In this document: positions 31,699-43,900 of the stretch, piece after piece
Position numbering within the stretch: position 1 is the stretch's first letter
Layout of the letters: the number at the start of each line of letters is the position of its first letter
Notes under the pieces: generated by a model
Database searches by the model: none
Told to the model about the DNA's origin: nothing
What the model saw: the letters and a program-made list of their open reading frames with translations, nothing else
Assembly: GCA_035222895.1 (NCBI GenBank)
Contig: JAVYIG010007922.1
Span: 31,353 to 95,352, forward strand
Length of the DNA stretch: 64,000 nucleotides
DNA from: Strongylocentrotus droebachiensis
Lineage: Eukaryota; Echinodermata; Echinoidea; Camarodonta; Strongylocentrotidae
Reading direction: 5' to 3'
Translations under genes and position numbers: made by a program

Positions 31699-33382
31699 CA
31701 TAGCATCAAATCATAGAGGTAAAATGTTCAGTATCATTAACTTGAAAGTAAAGGCTACTCTCTCTTTTTAAAGTGTTTATGATCCTCGGTCACGCAAATT
31801 ACGGGATCCATTTTTTTTTTTCTTTTGTGCAGGCATGATAAATGCTGTTAATGCAAACAATTTGTTCAAAACTTGACGTTTAGTGTTTGAGATTTCTAGT
31901 GTTAAAGCAGTTTATCACCAGGATATTTTTTTTTCTCCTTTGTTTTCCTAACCTGGTCTTATAAAAGGTCTCAATTTAGTCCTTATGATGCTGAGACTGT
32001 ACAAATGAATTTTGCAGCAACAGAGGAATGTTTCCCTCTACTTTTCACTATTCACTGCATTGTTTATATATGTCACTTTCAGTGTACCATATTAACAGTT
32101 CAACAGGGTATATTTTGCCTTTATATAAACTACACCAAGAGAGTCGATAGGCCTACTCTTGCATATTTAACTTATTCACATATAAAAAGTATTATCAATG
32201 CTATAAAAAAAAAGAAGAAGAAATAATAATAACAAATAAATAAAAATACAAATTCTGTTGTGGTAAAGTGTCACCGAATGATGTGAATGTAAACTGAAAT
32301 TTTTTAAAAGGAAATAAATAATAAATAAAGATAAAATAACAATAATAAGTGAAAAGGGAAAATAAATATGTCAATGGATGTTAACTTATTGCCAAATCGC
32401 ATTGACATTGTGATGCAAGTTCATAAAGTGCGTGAATAGCGTTGTGTTTCCTTTATCTATCCTCATTTAAGTGGCATTCGTATGTGTGTCATAATAAGTA
32501 AATAAATACAATCTCGTAATAATAACTAAAAAACCTAAATTATTCTGACAAAAAAAGAAAAAGGAAAAGAAGTTAACTGAGTAAAGACAAGTTTTTGCAG
32601 ACTGCACATGGACTCCTTAACTGAAAAAAATTTAAATAAATGTAACCTTGTTTCATTGTTCATCTAAATCTGTTTGACAGTATAATGTAAGTTGATAGAA
32701 AAAGAGAATAATCATTTTCAGCCTACCGTACTCAAATTGTATTTTCTCTTAGTTACTAATCTCTCTTAGTTACTAATTGTAAATGTGAACAGTTTAGTCA
32801 TTTACACCAAGGGAAGTTCTTGCGGTCTGCATTTTAAATGTCCATGTTGTGACTTATGTTCATTTTAGACCCAACAGTATCACAGAACCATGATGCTATA
32901 ATGAGAACGACATTAAGTGCACACAAAGTAAACACTTATGAGCACCTAGAACAGCAAAGAAAAAAAAAAAATTATACAAAAATCAGATGGGATATAAGGA
33001 GTGCAAACTGCAGGATCAAAAGTTTTAATGCCAAATGCTAACCAATGTATGAGTGCAAATGGTGACACCAATATACGCCATGTCTAAATTCTTCAACAAA
33101 ATATATTGTGAAAATGACTAATGGACACAGGAAATATGTATTTCTTTCATATTCAACCTATCCACACTATGTATGGGTCGAAATATCACAGATTGCAGCG
33201 TGAGTACATGTACAATCTATATGAAAGACTGACTTGTCACTGGGAAATGTTCAACTTCAATTATAGCAATCATTTAGTTGCTACATGTATTTTTCCCCTT
33301 TAAGCCGAAAAAAGGGGCCATCATGATGAATATAAATTCAAGAAATAGATTAATAAAAAATAAATAAAAAAAAAATAATAAT
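31699..33382 (+). other. LINE inter-ORF region, left half
   Basis: This is AT-rich sequence with many A-runs and AAATAA motifs and no recognisable coding region. It is interrupted at 33383 by the DIRS element and resumes at 38121. The combined length between ORF1 and ORF2 (about 3.2 kb without insertions) is unusually long for a LINE, so some of it may be an older insertion I do not recognise. Confidence 0.4.
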
Positions 33383-33636
33383 AAATCATGAAAATCAGTA
33401 TTGATTTTATTATTTACGATATAAATCTACGTATCTACCTATTCTACTTTGCTATTGTTGCACCTCAACATTGCATAACCGAAACTTAAAACACATCGCC
33501 AAATTGCTCATACCCCCCCGCCCAAAGGCGCCCTCCGTGACCCTTGCGTCCGAGCGCCGCCAACGTAACCTCTTCCTCTTATCACGAGTTCCCTAGGATA
33601 CACCTTGGTAAAGGCGCTGGGGATGGAGGGAGGGAA

Positions 33637-33737
33637 AATAGGTAGATACGTAGATTTATATCGTAAATAATAAAATCAATACTGATTTTCATGATTTACA
33701 TCAATAAATCAACGTATCTACCTATTCTACTTTGCTA
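33637..33737. repeat. DIRS internal complementary region
   Basis: The first half (TAGGTAGATACGTAGATTTA… to CATGATTT) is the inverse of the element's left tip (33383-33440). The second half (TTTACATCAATAAATCAACG… to TTTGCT) is the inverse of the right tip (38080-38120). The two halves meet at AAA/TTT, the circular-junction bases. Confidence 0.8.
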
Positions 33738-33789
33738 AAGACCAGCACAGATTAATGCCGGGTGGTAAAAACCAAGCAAACTTATCAAT

Positions 33790-35043
33790 TCAATGAGAAA
33801 TAGACGACGAAGCCGCCTTCAGAGAAGCGACCACAAAGGCTCGTTCGCCCGCGGGCACATCTTTGAGGTAAAAAGCAGAAAAAGAACTCGGAGACTTCCA
33901 AAAAGCTGCTTTACAGATATCTTGAACCGAAACTCCGATGAAAAGAGCCCAAGACGCACTGACACTGTGAGTATCATGGGCACGAGGAGCCCTGCCAGGC
34001 GTCAAGGCCTCAGGGCCCGCAGCCTTGATAGCCAAGACTAACCACCTGGAGATCGTATCCCGAGATGCCGCCGAAAGTGGCTCTCGAGAAACCAGAAAGA
34101 GCTGATCCGACTTGCGAAAAGGCTTCGTCTTGTAAAGATACCATTTGAGGGCGCGAACGGGACACCACAGTCCGTCCCTGAAGACCGAAGAAAAATCCGA
34201 CAAGGGATGAAGCACCACTTCCACTGAACCCGACGTGTCAGACTGATTCTAAGCAATAAAAGAAGCCTTGGGAATCAAACGAACCCCACGTCCTTCCCAG
34301 CGGATATGCCCAGGGGCAGCTGAAAGGGTATGAAGTGAGCTCCTACGCTGACCAGAAGTGATTACCATGAGAAAAACCGTCTTGACCGTAGTAAGCAGAA
34401 GCGTCGCAGAACACAGCGGTTCGAAGGGAGTGCCAAAACCTTGGATAAACTCCACACTGGTGTCAGAGGTCTGAAGAAGGGCCTCTTAAGGAAGAAAGAC
34501 TTCAAAAGAGCCGCTAGCTGAGAAGCAGAAGAAACCGAAGATAGCAGACCGATAGCCACAAATCGTTGACAGAGCTCTCCCCTTGTCATACAAAGAGATC
34601 AGAAAGTCAGCAATAGAAGGTAAAGACGCCTCTCTAGGGGCGACGCCCACCTCCTCACACCAAGTGTGAAAAGCATCCAACCAGGAGTTGTAAACCGTCC
34701 TGGTCGACTCTCGTCTACTCTGGACTAGAAATTGTACAGCACGTTCGGAGAAACCTGACGAACGAGCCCTCTTCCCGATAACCGCCAAGCGGTCAGACGG
34801 AGGATTTCCGGCCGCTGGTGTAGAATACCAGACAGAGGTTGCGACACCAGATCCGGATGACACGGCAACGACCACGGAGCCCCCACCAGGAGGGTCAGGA
34901 GGTCCTGAAACCACGACCTCGCCGGCCACCAAGGAGCTATGAGAATCATCATCGCTTGATCTTCCCTGATCTTCCAGAGCACATGGGGAAACAACGCGAA
35001 CGGGGGAAAGGCGTAAGCCCTCCATCCCTCCACGGGATCGCAA
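33790..35043 (-). pseudogene. DIRS tyrosine recombinase (frameshifted, catalytic Arg changed)
   Basis: The N-terminal core-binding part (35043-34486) has VQSRRESTRTVYNSWLDAF and ALSTICGYRSAI. The catalytic part is split over two further frames. The box-I arginine appears in TSGQRRSSLHTLS (34455-34249). The box-II region in the frame 34224-33790 reads RAHDTHSVSASWA. Relatives have Arg at the fourth position of the H-x-x-R motif, and here it is His (CAC codon), a likely C-to-T transition on the complementary strand. A candidate nucleophile Tyr lies in FSAFYLKDV. The enzyme would integrate the circular DNA intermediate; this copy looks inactive. Confidence 0.7.
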
Positions 35044-36496
35044 AAGCGTCCAGAGCTAAAGCTCCTGGTTCCCAGACTCTCGAGAATATCGAGGAAAACG
35101 ATGGTTGAGCGAAGTTGCGAAGAGATCGATGTCGAGAACACCGAACACTCTCCCCAGTTGCCTGAAGACAGTCGGAGGCAGAGTCCACTCTGAGGGAAGG
35201 CACTTGCCTCTGGAGAGAAAGTCCGCTAAGATATTCTCTTCGCCCGGGATATGTGATGCAATCGGGAAAAACCCTCGCCCCCTTGCACCACGCCCAGAGT
35301 TGAGAGGCCAACTCGTTCAGAGCCACAGAATGAGTGCCTCCCTGTCTGTTGATGTACGCCATCACCGATACGTTGTCCGTAAGAAACAGAACCGAACGAC
35401 CCACCAGACGAGCACGGAAGTGACGAAGCGAAGCAAACACTCCCATGAGTTCCAACACATTGATGTGGAGCAGAAAGTCCAGATGACTCCAGTCTCCTGA
35501 AATCATTGACCCCTGGCAATGACCTCCCCAAACCAACAGCGACGCGTCCGTGGTGACGGTCACAGAAGGGAGAGGAACTCGGCAGCGTTTGCCCTGAAGG
35601 AAGAAGGAACGACGAAGCCAAGGACCTAGAAGACCCTTGACTCCGGACAACAGGGAGATCCACGACAATAAAAGAACTCACGCTCGGCTGATAAAACTCC
35701 AACAGAAAGAGTTGGAAGGGACTCATCAATAGTCGACAATCTGGAAGCATGCCGACTAGACTGGAGAGAAACCCTAGCCACTGAAGCCAACACTCGGCTT
35801 TCACCCGACGTGCACATCTCAGAGACCGAGCAGTCCTGACTATCGTCTCGACCCTGTCGAGCCTGGGACGAGCCAGCTGATGACGAATGTCCAGCTGAGC
35901 ACCTAGGTAAGACGGCGTGCGAGCCGGAACGAATTCTGATTTCTCCCAAAATATGAGAAATCCGAGATCTTGAGTCGTGCTGATCAGAATCTGCATATGA
36001 TCCAACAGCATGACTGACGCCACGACTCTCGTGAAAATCCGAGGAGCAGGGCGCAAACCGAACAGGAGCGCTCTGTAATGGTAGAATTTGCCCAGGAAGG
36101 CAAAAACCCCACAAGATCCCGCGACCGCGGATGTATCGGCACATGAAAATAAGCGTCGCGAAGATCCAAAGAAACCGCGACGTCTGCGGGATTCAATGAA
36201 GAAAGGATGGTTGCCAGATGATCCATTCGGAAATGAACCTTTCCCAAATGAAGGTTAAACCGCTTCATGTTGAGAATCATTCTTAAAGAACCCGAGCACT
36301 TGGGAATTACGAACACCGGCGACAAACAAAGACACGGGTGATCGTCTACTTCCTCTATTGCCCCCTTCTCTAACAGAGGCACGAAATCGGAGGAAATGTG
36401 ACTCTGAAAAAGAGGGGACATGATCGGAGAGCGGCTCCGGAGGACGCCATTCGGAAGAGGTTCCACAAAATCTATGAAGAACCCTTCTCGTACCAC
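34949..36496 (-). pseudogene. DIRS reverse transcriptase and RNase H (frameshifted)
   Basis: The frame 36496-35984 carries RT motifs SPVFVIPKCSGSLRMILNM and VAVSLDLRDAYFHVPIHPRS. The next frame (36056-35226) has FWEKSEFVPARTPSYLGAQLD, the RT thumb region. The frame 35668-34949 has an RNase H with VTTDASLLVWGG, INVLELMGVFASL, LFLTDNVSVMAYINRQGG, then the DIRS-typical NELASQLWAW. The canonical DD box between the first two frames is not legible (ANSTITERSCSVCALLLG), which suggests a local deletion or frameshift. The left part of this region (36033-36496) is duplicated at 40998-41461. Confidence 0.75.
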
Positions 36497-36751
36497 CGAC
36501 AGAACAAATGCGTCGCTGGTGATCTTCTCCCACGCCGGGAGAAATCTCCGGAGCCGCCCGCCGACCTAAGACCCAAGCACTCGGGGGAAGCCATCATCTA
36601 GAGAATGACTTCCCACCACCACGAAAGGGAGTCCGGGAAGATAGAAGAATCACGGTAAGAAGAAACTCGAGACGAAGGACGACCACGATCCTGGTATTCC
36701 TCCTCGGCCGGGTACCAGTCCTGAGGGCGGCCCTTAGACTGGCCGACGTTC

Positions 36752-37481
36752 TTACGAAAAGAACCCGAAATCTTCAAACTTTCTTACGAGGTCTGGAGGA
36801 AGGAACCGGTTCTTGGACATCGCGAAAAGCAGTAGAGTAGTGAAACTATCTCCACAAAGGCGGGGGCTGGCCACTGGAATCTGCGGAAGCAGTCCTGGAA
36901 TTTGATGCGGTCGAATGCCCAAATAAGTGAGCACAGCCTCCCGACGATACTTCTCGATGGAATGCGAAGTCACCGCAAGCCGTGAGAAAAGATCAAACAA
37001 CAAATTGTCACTTTTATCAAAAGGACCACGAGTCCCAAACTTCTTCCCCAAACGACTGGCCACCGCCACAAGTTTGGGAGAAACCCGTTTAGGACACAAA
37101 TACAAATCCGCATCCTGAGGAACGAAAGCGTACTTGTCCACCTGCCGCTTAAGAAATCCCGTCGATGACGACAAGTCTTCTGCGGCATTCACAAATTCTT
37201 CTTTGTGTAGATCAGGAAGAAACAGTCCCTGAAACGCTGAAGAGTCCGATTTAGAAGACAGGAAGCCCCGCCGATAATTCCGGGACGACACAAGAATCGG
37301 GCACATATTTGTGAAACAAGGCTAACGAATCCGCGCCAGAGACACAAACGGAAGTAGACGCATCATCCCCCGCAACTGAACCAGACGACTGAGCGATGGA
37401 ACCAGTGTCCCAACGATCAACCGAGCCCCCCCTATCTTGACCAGATAAACAGGGACGATCCCCGCCTCTCGGAGCGCCCAA
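36752..37481 (-). pseudogene. DIRS gag-like region
   Basis: The main frame (37306-36752) encodes 184 residues with FLPDLHKEEFVNAAED, VSPKLVAVASRLGKKF and HSIEKYRREAVLTYLG. This resembles the gag-like first frame of DIRS elements upstream of RT by position and composition. A short preceding frame (37481-37251) may be its N-terminus. No zinc knuckle was seen. Confidence 0.5.
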
Positions 37482-38120
37482 CGAAGCGTGAGGCGGAGAA
37501 GCAAAAAAGAGAGGACCCCGGCTGAATACGACAACTCGAAAACCCGCACCGGCGACTGCTCAGGCGAGATCGATGCATCTTCGGAAAACTCCGAAAATAA
37601 AACAACCGCGATAAATTAAACAAAGGGTACGAGCAATTATCAACAAGAATTAAATAAACTACCAGTGACTAAAACACCCCACCGACTACCCCCGCACGCA
37701 CCCGAGGCCTCGGAGGAGTGAGGACAGGCAAACACGAAAGCGGAAACGTAACAGTAGTCGGCAAGAAAACGTTCTAGAATACTGATAAATAAATAAATTC
37801 ACGGAGTGAAACTACTCTCTAACGAACAGGAAATCGTAGAGAATATTATAAAAGGCGAAAATGCGAACCAAAAAGTGACTAAAAGAGGAAAAACTCTTCA
37901 ACTTTTGGGAGCGATTTTTAGTGTAACTTATCCGTTCGGATGCGAAGAGATAAGAGGAAGAGGTTACGTTGGCGGCGCTCGGACGCAAGGGTCACGGAGG
38001 GCGCCTTTGGGCGGGGGGGTATGAGCAATTTGGCGATGTGTTTTAAGTTTCGGTTATGCAATGTTGAGGTGCAACAATAGCAAAGTAGAATAGGTAGATA
38101 CGTTGATTTATTGATGTAAA

Positions 38121-39643
38121 TAAATAAAAGAAGAAGGGAAAAAAATCAAACTAACAAAATATCTTGCATTTACATCTCTATGGAATTGAACATTTCTTAA
38201 ACATTTGTGTGCCACCAATAAACCTAAATGCATGACAATACTGTTACGTATTGCCTTTTTTTTTTTTTTTTTTTTTTAATCATGCGCTTTGATTGCATTT
38301 GTATTTTTTGTCTATTGACATGTTTATTTTCATTCAATCGCAACATTCTATGTAAAGTTGATTCATTGAAACATTCTGTTTGACAACTTGGCAACAATAT
38401 AGGCCTATACAATAATCGCCAGATCTCATTGTACCATACCATTTTAACATAATGACATAAGAGCGTCTAAGTTATGTACCCCTTATCATGTACAATCCTT
38501 TTATGTACAGTAATAATTGTTCTCTGATATCATGGCTCCAAAAATGCACTTCATTGAATGTATGATGTTTTGGTACGTCATTTGGTTTGCAAGCATACAT
38601 AACAAATTCCAGTTGAAGTTATTATACATGTAATTACTTGGCGAGAACAGGTTACACCTGTGTTACGTCATTCTTTTTCGTATTACGATTGATACATTCA
38701 ACATACATTGTTTATGATAATGTTGCTGTGATGTTGTCTCCCATCCTTTCCGTCAACGGCTAAACATTCTTTTCCCCAATATCTAAATGCAATCTCAGTT
38801 ATTTTTCCCTCACTGTCTCGGTTTTTATGCATTATGTGTAGTCATTTATATTGACTAAAATATTATGTATACATGAATACCTATACCCTTTTTGTAATTC
38901 ATGGATTTTCAACGTTGGGCATAGTAGTGTGATGTTCGGGTTGCATGTTATTAGGGAGTGGGCTGCAGTATTTGGAGGTCCGGTTTGCATGCTATGGCTG
39001 TTGCTATGTCGGACAATTAATTTGCTTGACTGACGTGGCGGCGACCGATGTGTGCGGCCCGCATTCCGGGTGCTGTGTTCCATTCAGGTTGATCGAGTCT
39101 CGTTGTTTAGAAAAATTTAAGGATCTGTTCATGTATATGAAAGCCCACCATTATGTTCGTATAATGTTTAACCAGACATAAATGCTCAATTTAATCATGA
39201 AATGCAACCGTCCTTGCACTGCTATTGCTTCTCATTTGTTAAAGCGATAAACCGCCCCAGATTTGTTTTTCCATACTGAACGAATTGCTTCTGTTTGATT
39301 TGGTTTGTAGTTGTATACTGCGTATATGACTAGTTGTCCTAATAATGCCGATCTCTTCCCCAATACTTTTCCAAACACTCTCTATACACCAGAGCCAGCC
39401 CAGCCCATCCTTCACACATGTTATGCCAACAGAGATTCATAGTACGTGTTTGTATCCATTTTTTTCTTTTTCATCATCATCATTATCATTATGTGTCTTC
39501 TCTCTTCCTTCTACATTCGGACGCTACTATTTCCTTACTCCTCTATTATGTCTCCTTGTTCACGTTGATAACGCCTTTATTTTCTCTCAACAGTATTACT
39601 TCGTATTGCCTAATGTCAACAAAGAGAGAGTATTTCTAAACCC
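38121..39643 (+). other. LINE inter-ORF region, right half (copy A)
   Basis: Sequence resumes after the DIRS right tip. It includes a poly-T tract (38252-38278) and AT-rich sequence without a recognisable domain. It leads into the ORF2 start context CCCATGATGATGTC. The frames at 38832-39181 and 39345-39647 show no family. Confidence 0.4.
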
Positions 39644-40997
39644 ATGATGATGTCTAATTTCGATAATAGGCAATCGATGCCTTTTCAAATGCTTGGTGAT
39701 GACGATTTCTTTGATTTACATCGACCTTCTCAATCTGACGATGCGTCGCATACTTCTGTTAATTCGTATGATAATTTTATAAGGGATAACACTAACGTTT
39801 CATCTGCAAATTTAGAGTTCGATTTCGATTTTGATGACCCTGCCCAACGTGGAATTACTAACTACATAACCATCAACCAATTTTGTAATGTTTCGAAAGA
39901 TTTTCAAAATAATTCATTTTCCCTACTTCATTTAAATATCAGAAGTTTGAATAAGCACTTCGATGACCTTCTTTCACTAATAGATAAACCCATGTCAAAC
40001 CCACTTTCCCTGATTGGCCTCACAGAAACTTGGTTAAATTACGATTCAAACCACCCATTTCATATCAATGATTATGAATTCATTAATAAAAATAGACAAA
40101 ACAGAGTTGGTGGTGGAGTTGCACTCTACATTCGTAAATCACTTAAATACACTATTTTGAATGAAATCTCAGTTTGTAATGCTATTGTTGAATCCCTTTT
40201 TATTGAAATTGTGATTCCTGGTAATAAGAATATTATCGCCGGTGTTATTTATAGGTGTCCTAGCTCAAATACTCTAGAATTTTTACAATATTTGTCAAAT
40301 TTGTTAAGAAATGTCAACTTTGACAATAAAGACTTCTTCTTGATGGGAGATTTTAATATAGACTTATTGAACCATGAACATAACAGGGCTTCTCAAGAAT
40401 TTCTGGAATTAATTTTATCCGCCTCTTGCTTACCACTTGTATCTAAGCCAACGCGTGTTACAAATACATCTGCTACTTTAATTGACAATATTTTTTCTAA
40501 TGTCATTCCGCATCCAGATTCCTATATAATTCTTTCGGACATAACTGATCACTATCCTATTGCACTGCATTATCAACTGGGTCAATCGATTAATACTAAT
40601 AATTCTTCAACTTACAGACGTAAAGTTAATGTAGAAAGTCTGGCACACCTTGGAATTAATCTGGAAAATTATGATTGGTTGTGTGTGCATACTAATAATG
40701 ACATTAATAGTTCATATGAAAATTTTGTCCATATATTAAACAATCAGTTGGACATCAATATGCCGAAACAAAAAGTCAAAACCAGTTATAAAAAAACACC
40801 TAAACTTCCATGGATTTCAAAGTCTCTTCTACGCTCAATTAATCGGAAAAATAATCTCTTTTATAAATACAAAATAAAAGGTACTGAGAAATCTAAACTG
40901 AAATATACATCCTATAAAAACACATTGACTAAAATCATTCGCCTAGAAAAGAGAAAATACTTTGTAAATCGTTTGGAAATGTTTAAACACGACATGC
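39644..40997 (+). pseudogene. LINE ORF2 endonuclease, truncated copy A
   Basis: The frame begins MMMSNFDNRQSMPF and covers the whole apurinic-type endonuclease: LLHLNIRSLNKHF, LIGLTETWL, GGVALYIRKS, FFLMGDFNIDLL, TLIDNIFSN and SDITDHYPIALHY. It is cut off at the duplication junction at about residue 451, after FKHDM. The open frame continues to 41164 through antisense DIRS sequence, which makes a chimeric tail without biological meaning. RT is absent from this copy. Confidence 0.8.
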
Positions 40998-43900
40998 GAA
41001 AATCCGAGGAGCAGGGCGCAAACCGAACAGGAGCGCTCTGTAATGGTAGAATTTGCCCAGGAAGGCAAAAACCCCACAAGATCCCGCGACCGCGGATGTA
41101 TCGGCACATGAAAATAAGCGTCGCGAAGATCCAAAGAAACCGCGACGTCTGCGGGATTCAATGAAGAAAGGATGGTTGCCAGATGATCCATTCGGAAATG
41201 AACCTTTCCCAAATGAAGGTTAAACCGCTTCATGTTGAGAATCATTCTTAAAGAACCCGAGCACTTGGGAATTACGAACACCGGCGACAAACAAAGACAC
41301 GGGTGATCGTCTACTTCCTCTATTGCCCCCTTCTCTAACAGAGGCACGAAATCGGAGGAAATGTGACTCTGAAAAAGAGGGGACATGATCGGAGAGCGGC
41401 TCCGGAGGACGCCATTCGGAAGAGGTTCCACAAAATCTATGAAGAACCCTTCTCGTACCACCGACAGAACAAATGCGTCGCTGGTGATCTTCTCCCACGC
41501 CGGGAGAAATCTCCGGAGCCGCCCGCCGACCTAAGACCCAAGCACTCGGGGGAAGCCATCATCTAGAGAATGACTTCCCACCACCACGAAAGGGAGTCCG
41601 GGAAGATAGAAGAATCACGGTAAGAAGAAACTCGAGACGAAGGACGACCACGATCCTGGTATTCCTCCTCGGCCGGGTACCAGTCCTGAGGGCGGCCCTT
41701 AGACTGGCCGACGTTCTTACGAAAAGAACCCGAAATCTTCAAACTTTCTTACGAGGTCTGGAGGAAGGAACCGGTTCTTGGACATCGCGAAAAGCAGTAG
41801 AGTAGTGAAACTATCTCCACGAAGGCGGGGGCTGGCCACTGGAATCTGCGGAAGCAGTCCTGGAATTTGATGCGGTCGAATGCCCAAATAAGTGAGCACA
41901 GCCTCCCGACGATACTTCTCGATGGAATGCGAAGTCACCGCAAGCCGTGAGAAAAGATCAAACAACAAATTGTCACTTTTATCAAAAGGACCACGAGTCC
42001 CAAACTTCTTCCCCAAACGACTGGCCACCGCCACAAGTTTGGGAGAAACCCGTTTAGGACACAAATACAAATCCGCATCCTGAGGAACGAAAGCGTACTT
42101 GTCCACCTGCCGCTTAAGAAATCCCGTCGATGACGACAAGTCTTCTGCGGCATTCACAAATTCTTCTTTGTGTAGATCAGGAAGAAACAGTCCCTGAAAC
42201 GCTGAAGAGTCCGATTTAGAAGACAGGAAGCCCCGCCGATAATTCCGGGACGACACAAGAATCGGGCACATATTTGTGAAACAAGGCTAACGAATCCGCG
42301 CCAGAGACACAAACGGAAGTAGACGCATCATCCCCCGCAACTGAACCAGACGACTGAGCGATGGAACCAGTGTCCCAACGATCAACCGAGCCCCCCCTAT
42401 CTTGACCAGATAAACAGGGACGATCCCCGCCTCTCGGAGCGCCCAACGAAGCGTGAGGCGGAGAAGCAAAAAAGAGAGGACCCCGGCTGAATACGACAAC
42501 TCGAAAACCCGCACCGGCGACTGCTCAGGCGAGATCGATGCATCTTCGGAAAACTCCGAAAATAAAACAACCGCGATAAATTAAACAAAGGGTACGAGCA
42601 ATTATCAACAAGAATTAAATAAACTACCAGTGACTAAAACACCCCACCGACTACCCCCGCACGCACCCGAGGCCTCGGAGGAGTGAGGACAGGCAAACAC
42701 GAAAGCGGAAACGTAACAGTAGTCGGCAAGAAAACGTTCTAGAATACTGATAAATAAATAAATTCACGGAGTGAAACTACTCTCTAACGAACAGGAAATC
42801 GTAGAGAATATTATAAAAGGCGAAAATGCGAACCAAAAAGTGACTAAAAGAGGAAAAACTCTTCAACTTTTGGGAGCGATTTTTAGTGTAACTTATCCGT
42901 TCGGATGCGAAGAGATAAGAGGAAGAGGTTACGTTGGCGGCGCTCGGACGCAAGGGTCACGGAGGGCGCCTTTGGGCGGGGGGGTATGAGCAATTTGGCG
43001 ATGTGTTTTAAGTTTCGGTTATGCAATGTTGAGGTGCAACAATAGCAAAGTAGAATAGGTAGATACGTTGATTTATTGATGTAAATAAATAAAAGAAGAA
43101 GGGAAAAAAATCAAACTAACAAAATATCTTGCATTTACATCTCTATGGAATTGAACATTTCTTAAACATTTGTGTGCCACCAATAAACCTAAATGCATGA
43201 CAATACTGTTACGTATTGCCTTTTTTTTTTTTTTTTTTTTTAATCATGCGCTTTGATTGCATTTGTATTTTTTGTCTATTGACATGTTTATTTTCATTCA
43301 ATCGCAACATTCTATGTAAAGTTGATTCATTGAAACATTCTGTTTGACAACTTGGCAACAATATAGGCCTATACAATAATCGCCAGATCTCATTGTACCA
43401 TACCATTTTAACATAATGACATAAGAGCGTCTAAGTTATGTACCCCTTATCATGTACAATCCTTTTATGTACAGTAATAATTGTTCTCTGATATCATGGC
43501 TCCAAAAATGCACTTCATTGAATGTATGATGTTTTGGTACGTCATTTGGTTTGCAAGCATACATAACAAATTCCAGTTGAAGTTATTATACATGTAATTA
43601 CTTGGCGAGAACAGGTTACACCTGTGTTACGTCATTCTTTTTCGTATTACGATTGATACATTCAACATACATTGTTTATGATAATGTTGCTGTGATGTTG
43701 TCTCCCATCCTTTCCGTCAACGGCTAAACATTCTTTTCCCCAATATCTAAATGCAATCTCAGTTATTTTTCCCTCACTGTCTCGGTTTTTATGCATTATG
43801 TGTAGTCATTTATATTGACTAAAATATTATGTATACATGAATACCTATACCCTTTTTGTAATTCATGGATTTTCAACGTTGGGCATAGTAGTGTGATGTT

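Larger units (their letters stand above)
33383..38120 (-). mobile_element. DIRS-type tyrosine-recombinase retrotransposon
   Basis: The core of the left inverted terminal repeat (about 33430-33583) is the inverted complement of 37949-38105. The two extreme tips differ, and an internal complementary region at 33637-33737 contains the inverse of the left tip joined to the inverse of the right tip through a shared AAA. This is the hallmark of DIRS elements, which replicate through a circular intermediate and integrate without target duplication. The coding order on the minus strand is gag-like, RT/RNase H, tyrosine recombinase, as expected. Several frames are needed to read it, so this copy is probably inactive. 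Confidence 0.85.
36033..40997. repeat. Tandem duplication unit, copy A (4965 bp)
   Basis: The unit starts inside the DIRS RT region (GAAAATCCGAGGAGCAGGGC) and ends inside LINE ORF2 (AAACACGACATGC). It repeats head-to-tail from 40998. The junction has only a few bases of possible microhomology (the shared A-run after C/G). I saw three substitutions (near 36846, 39363 and 40166) and one poly-T length change between the copies, about 99.9 percent identity by eye. Confidence 0.85.
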
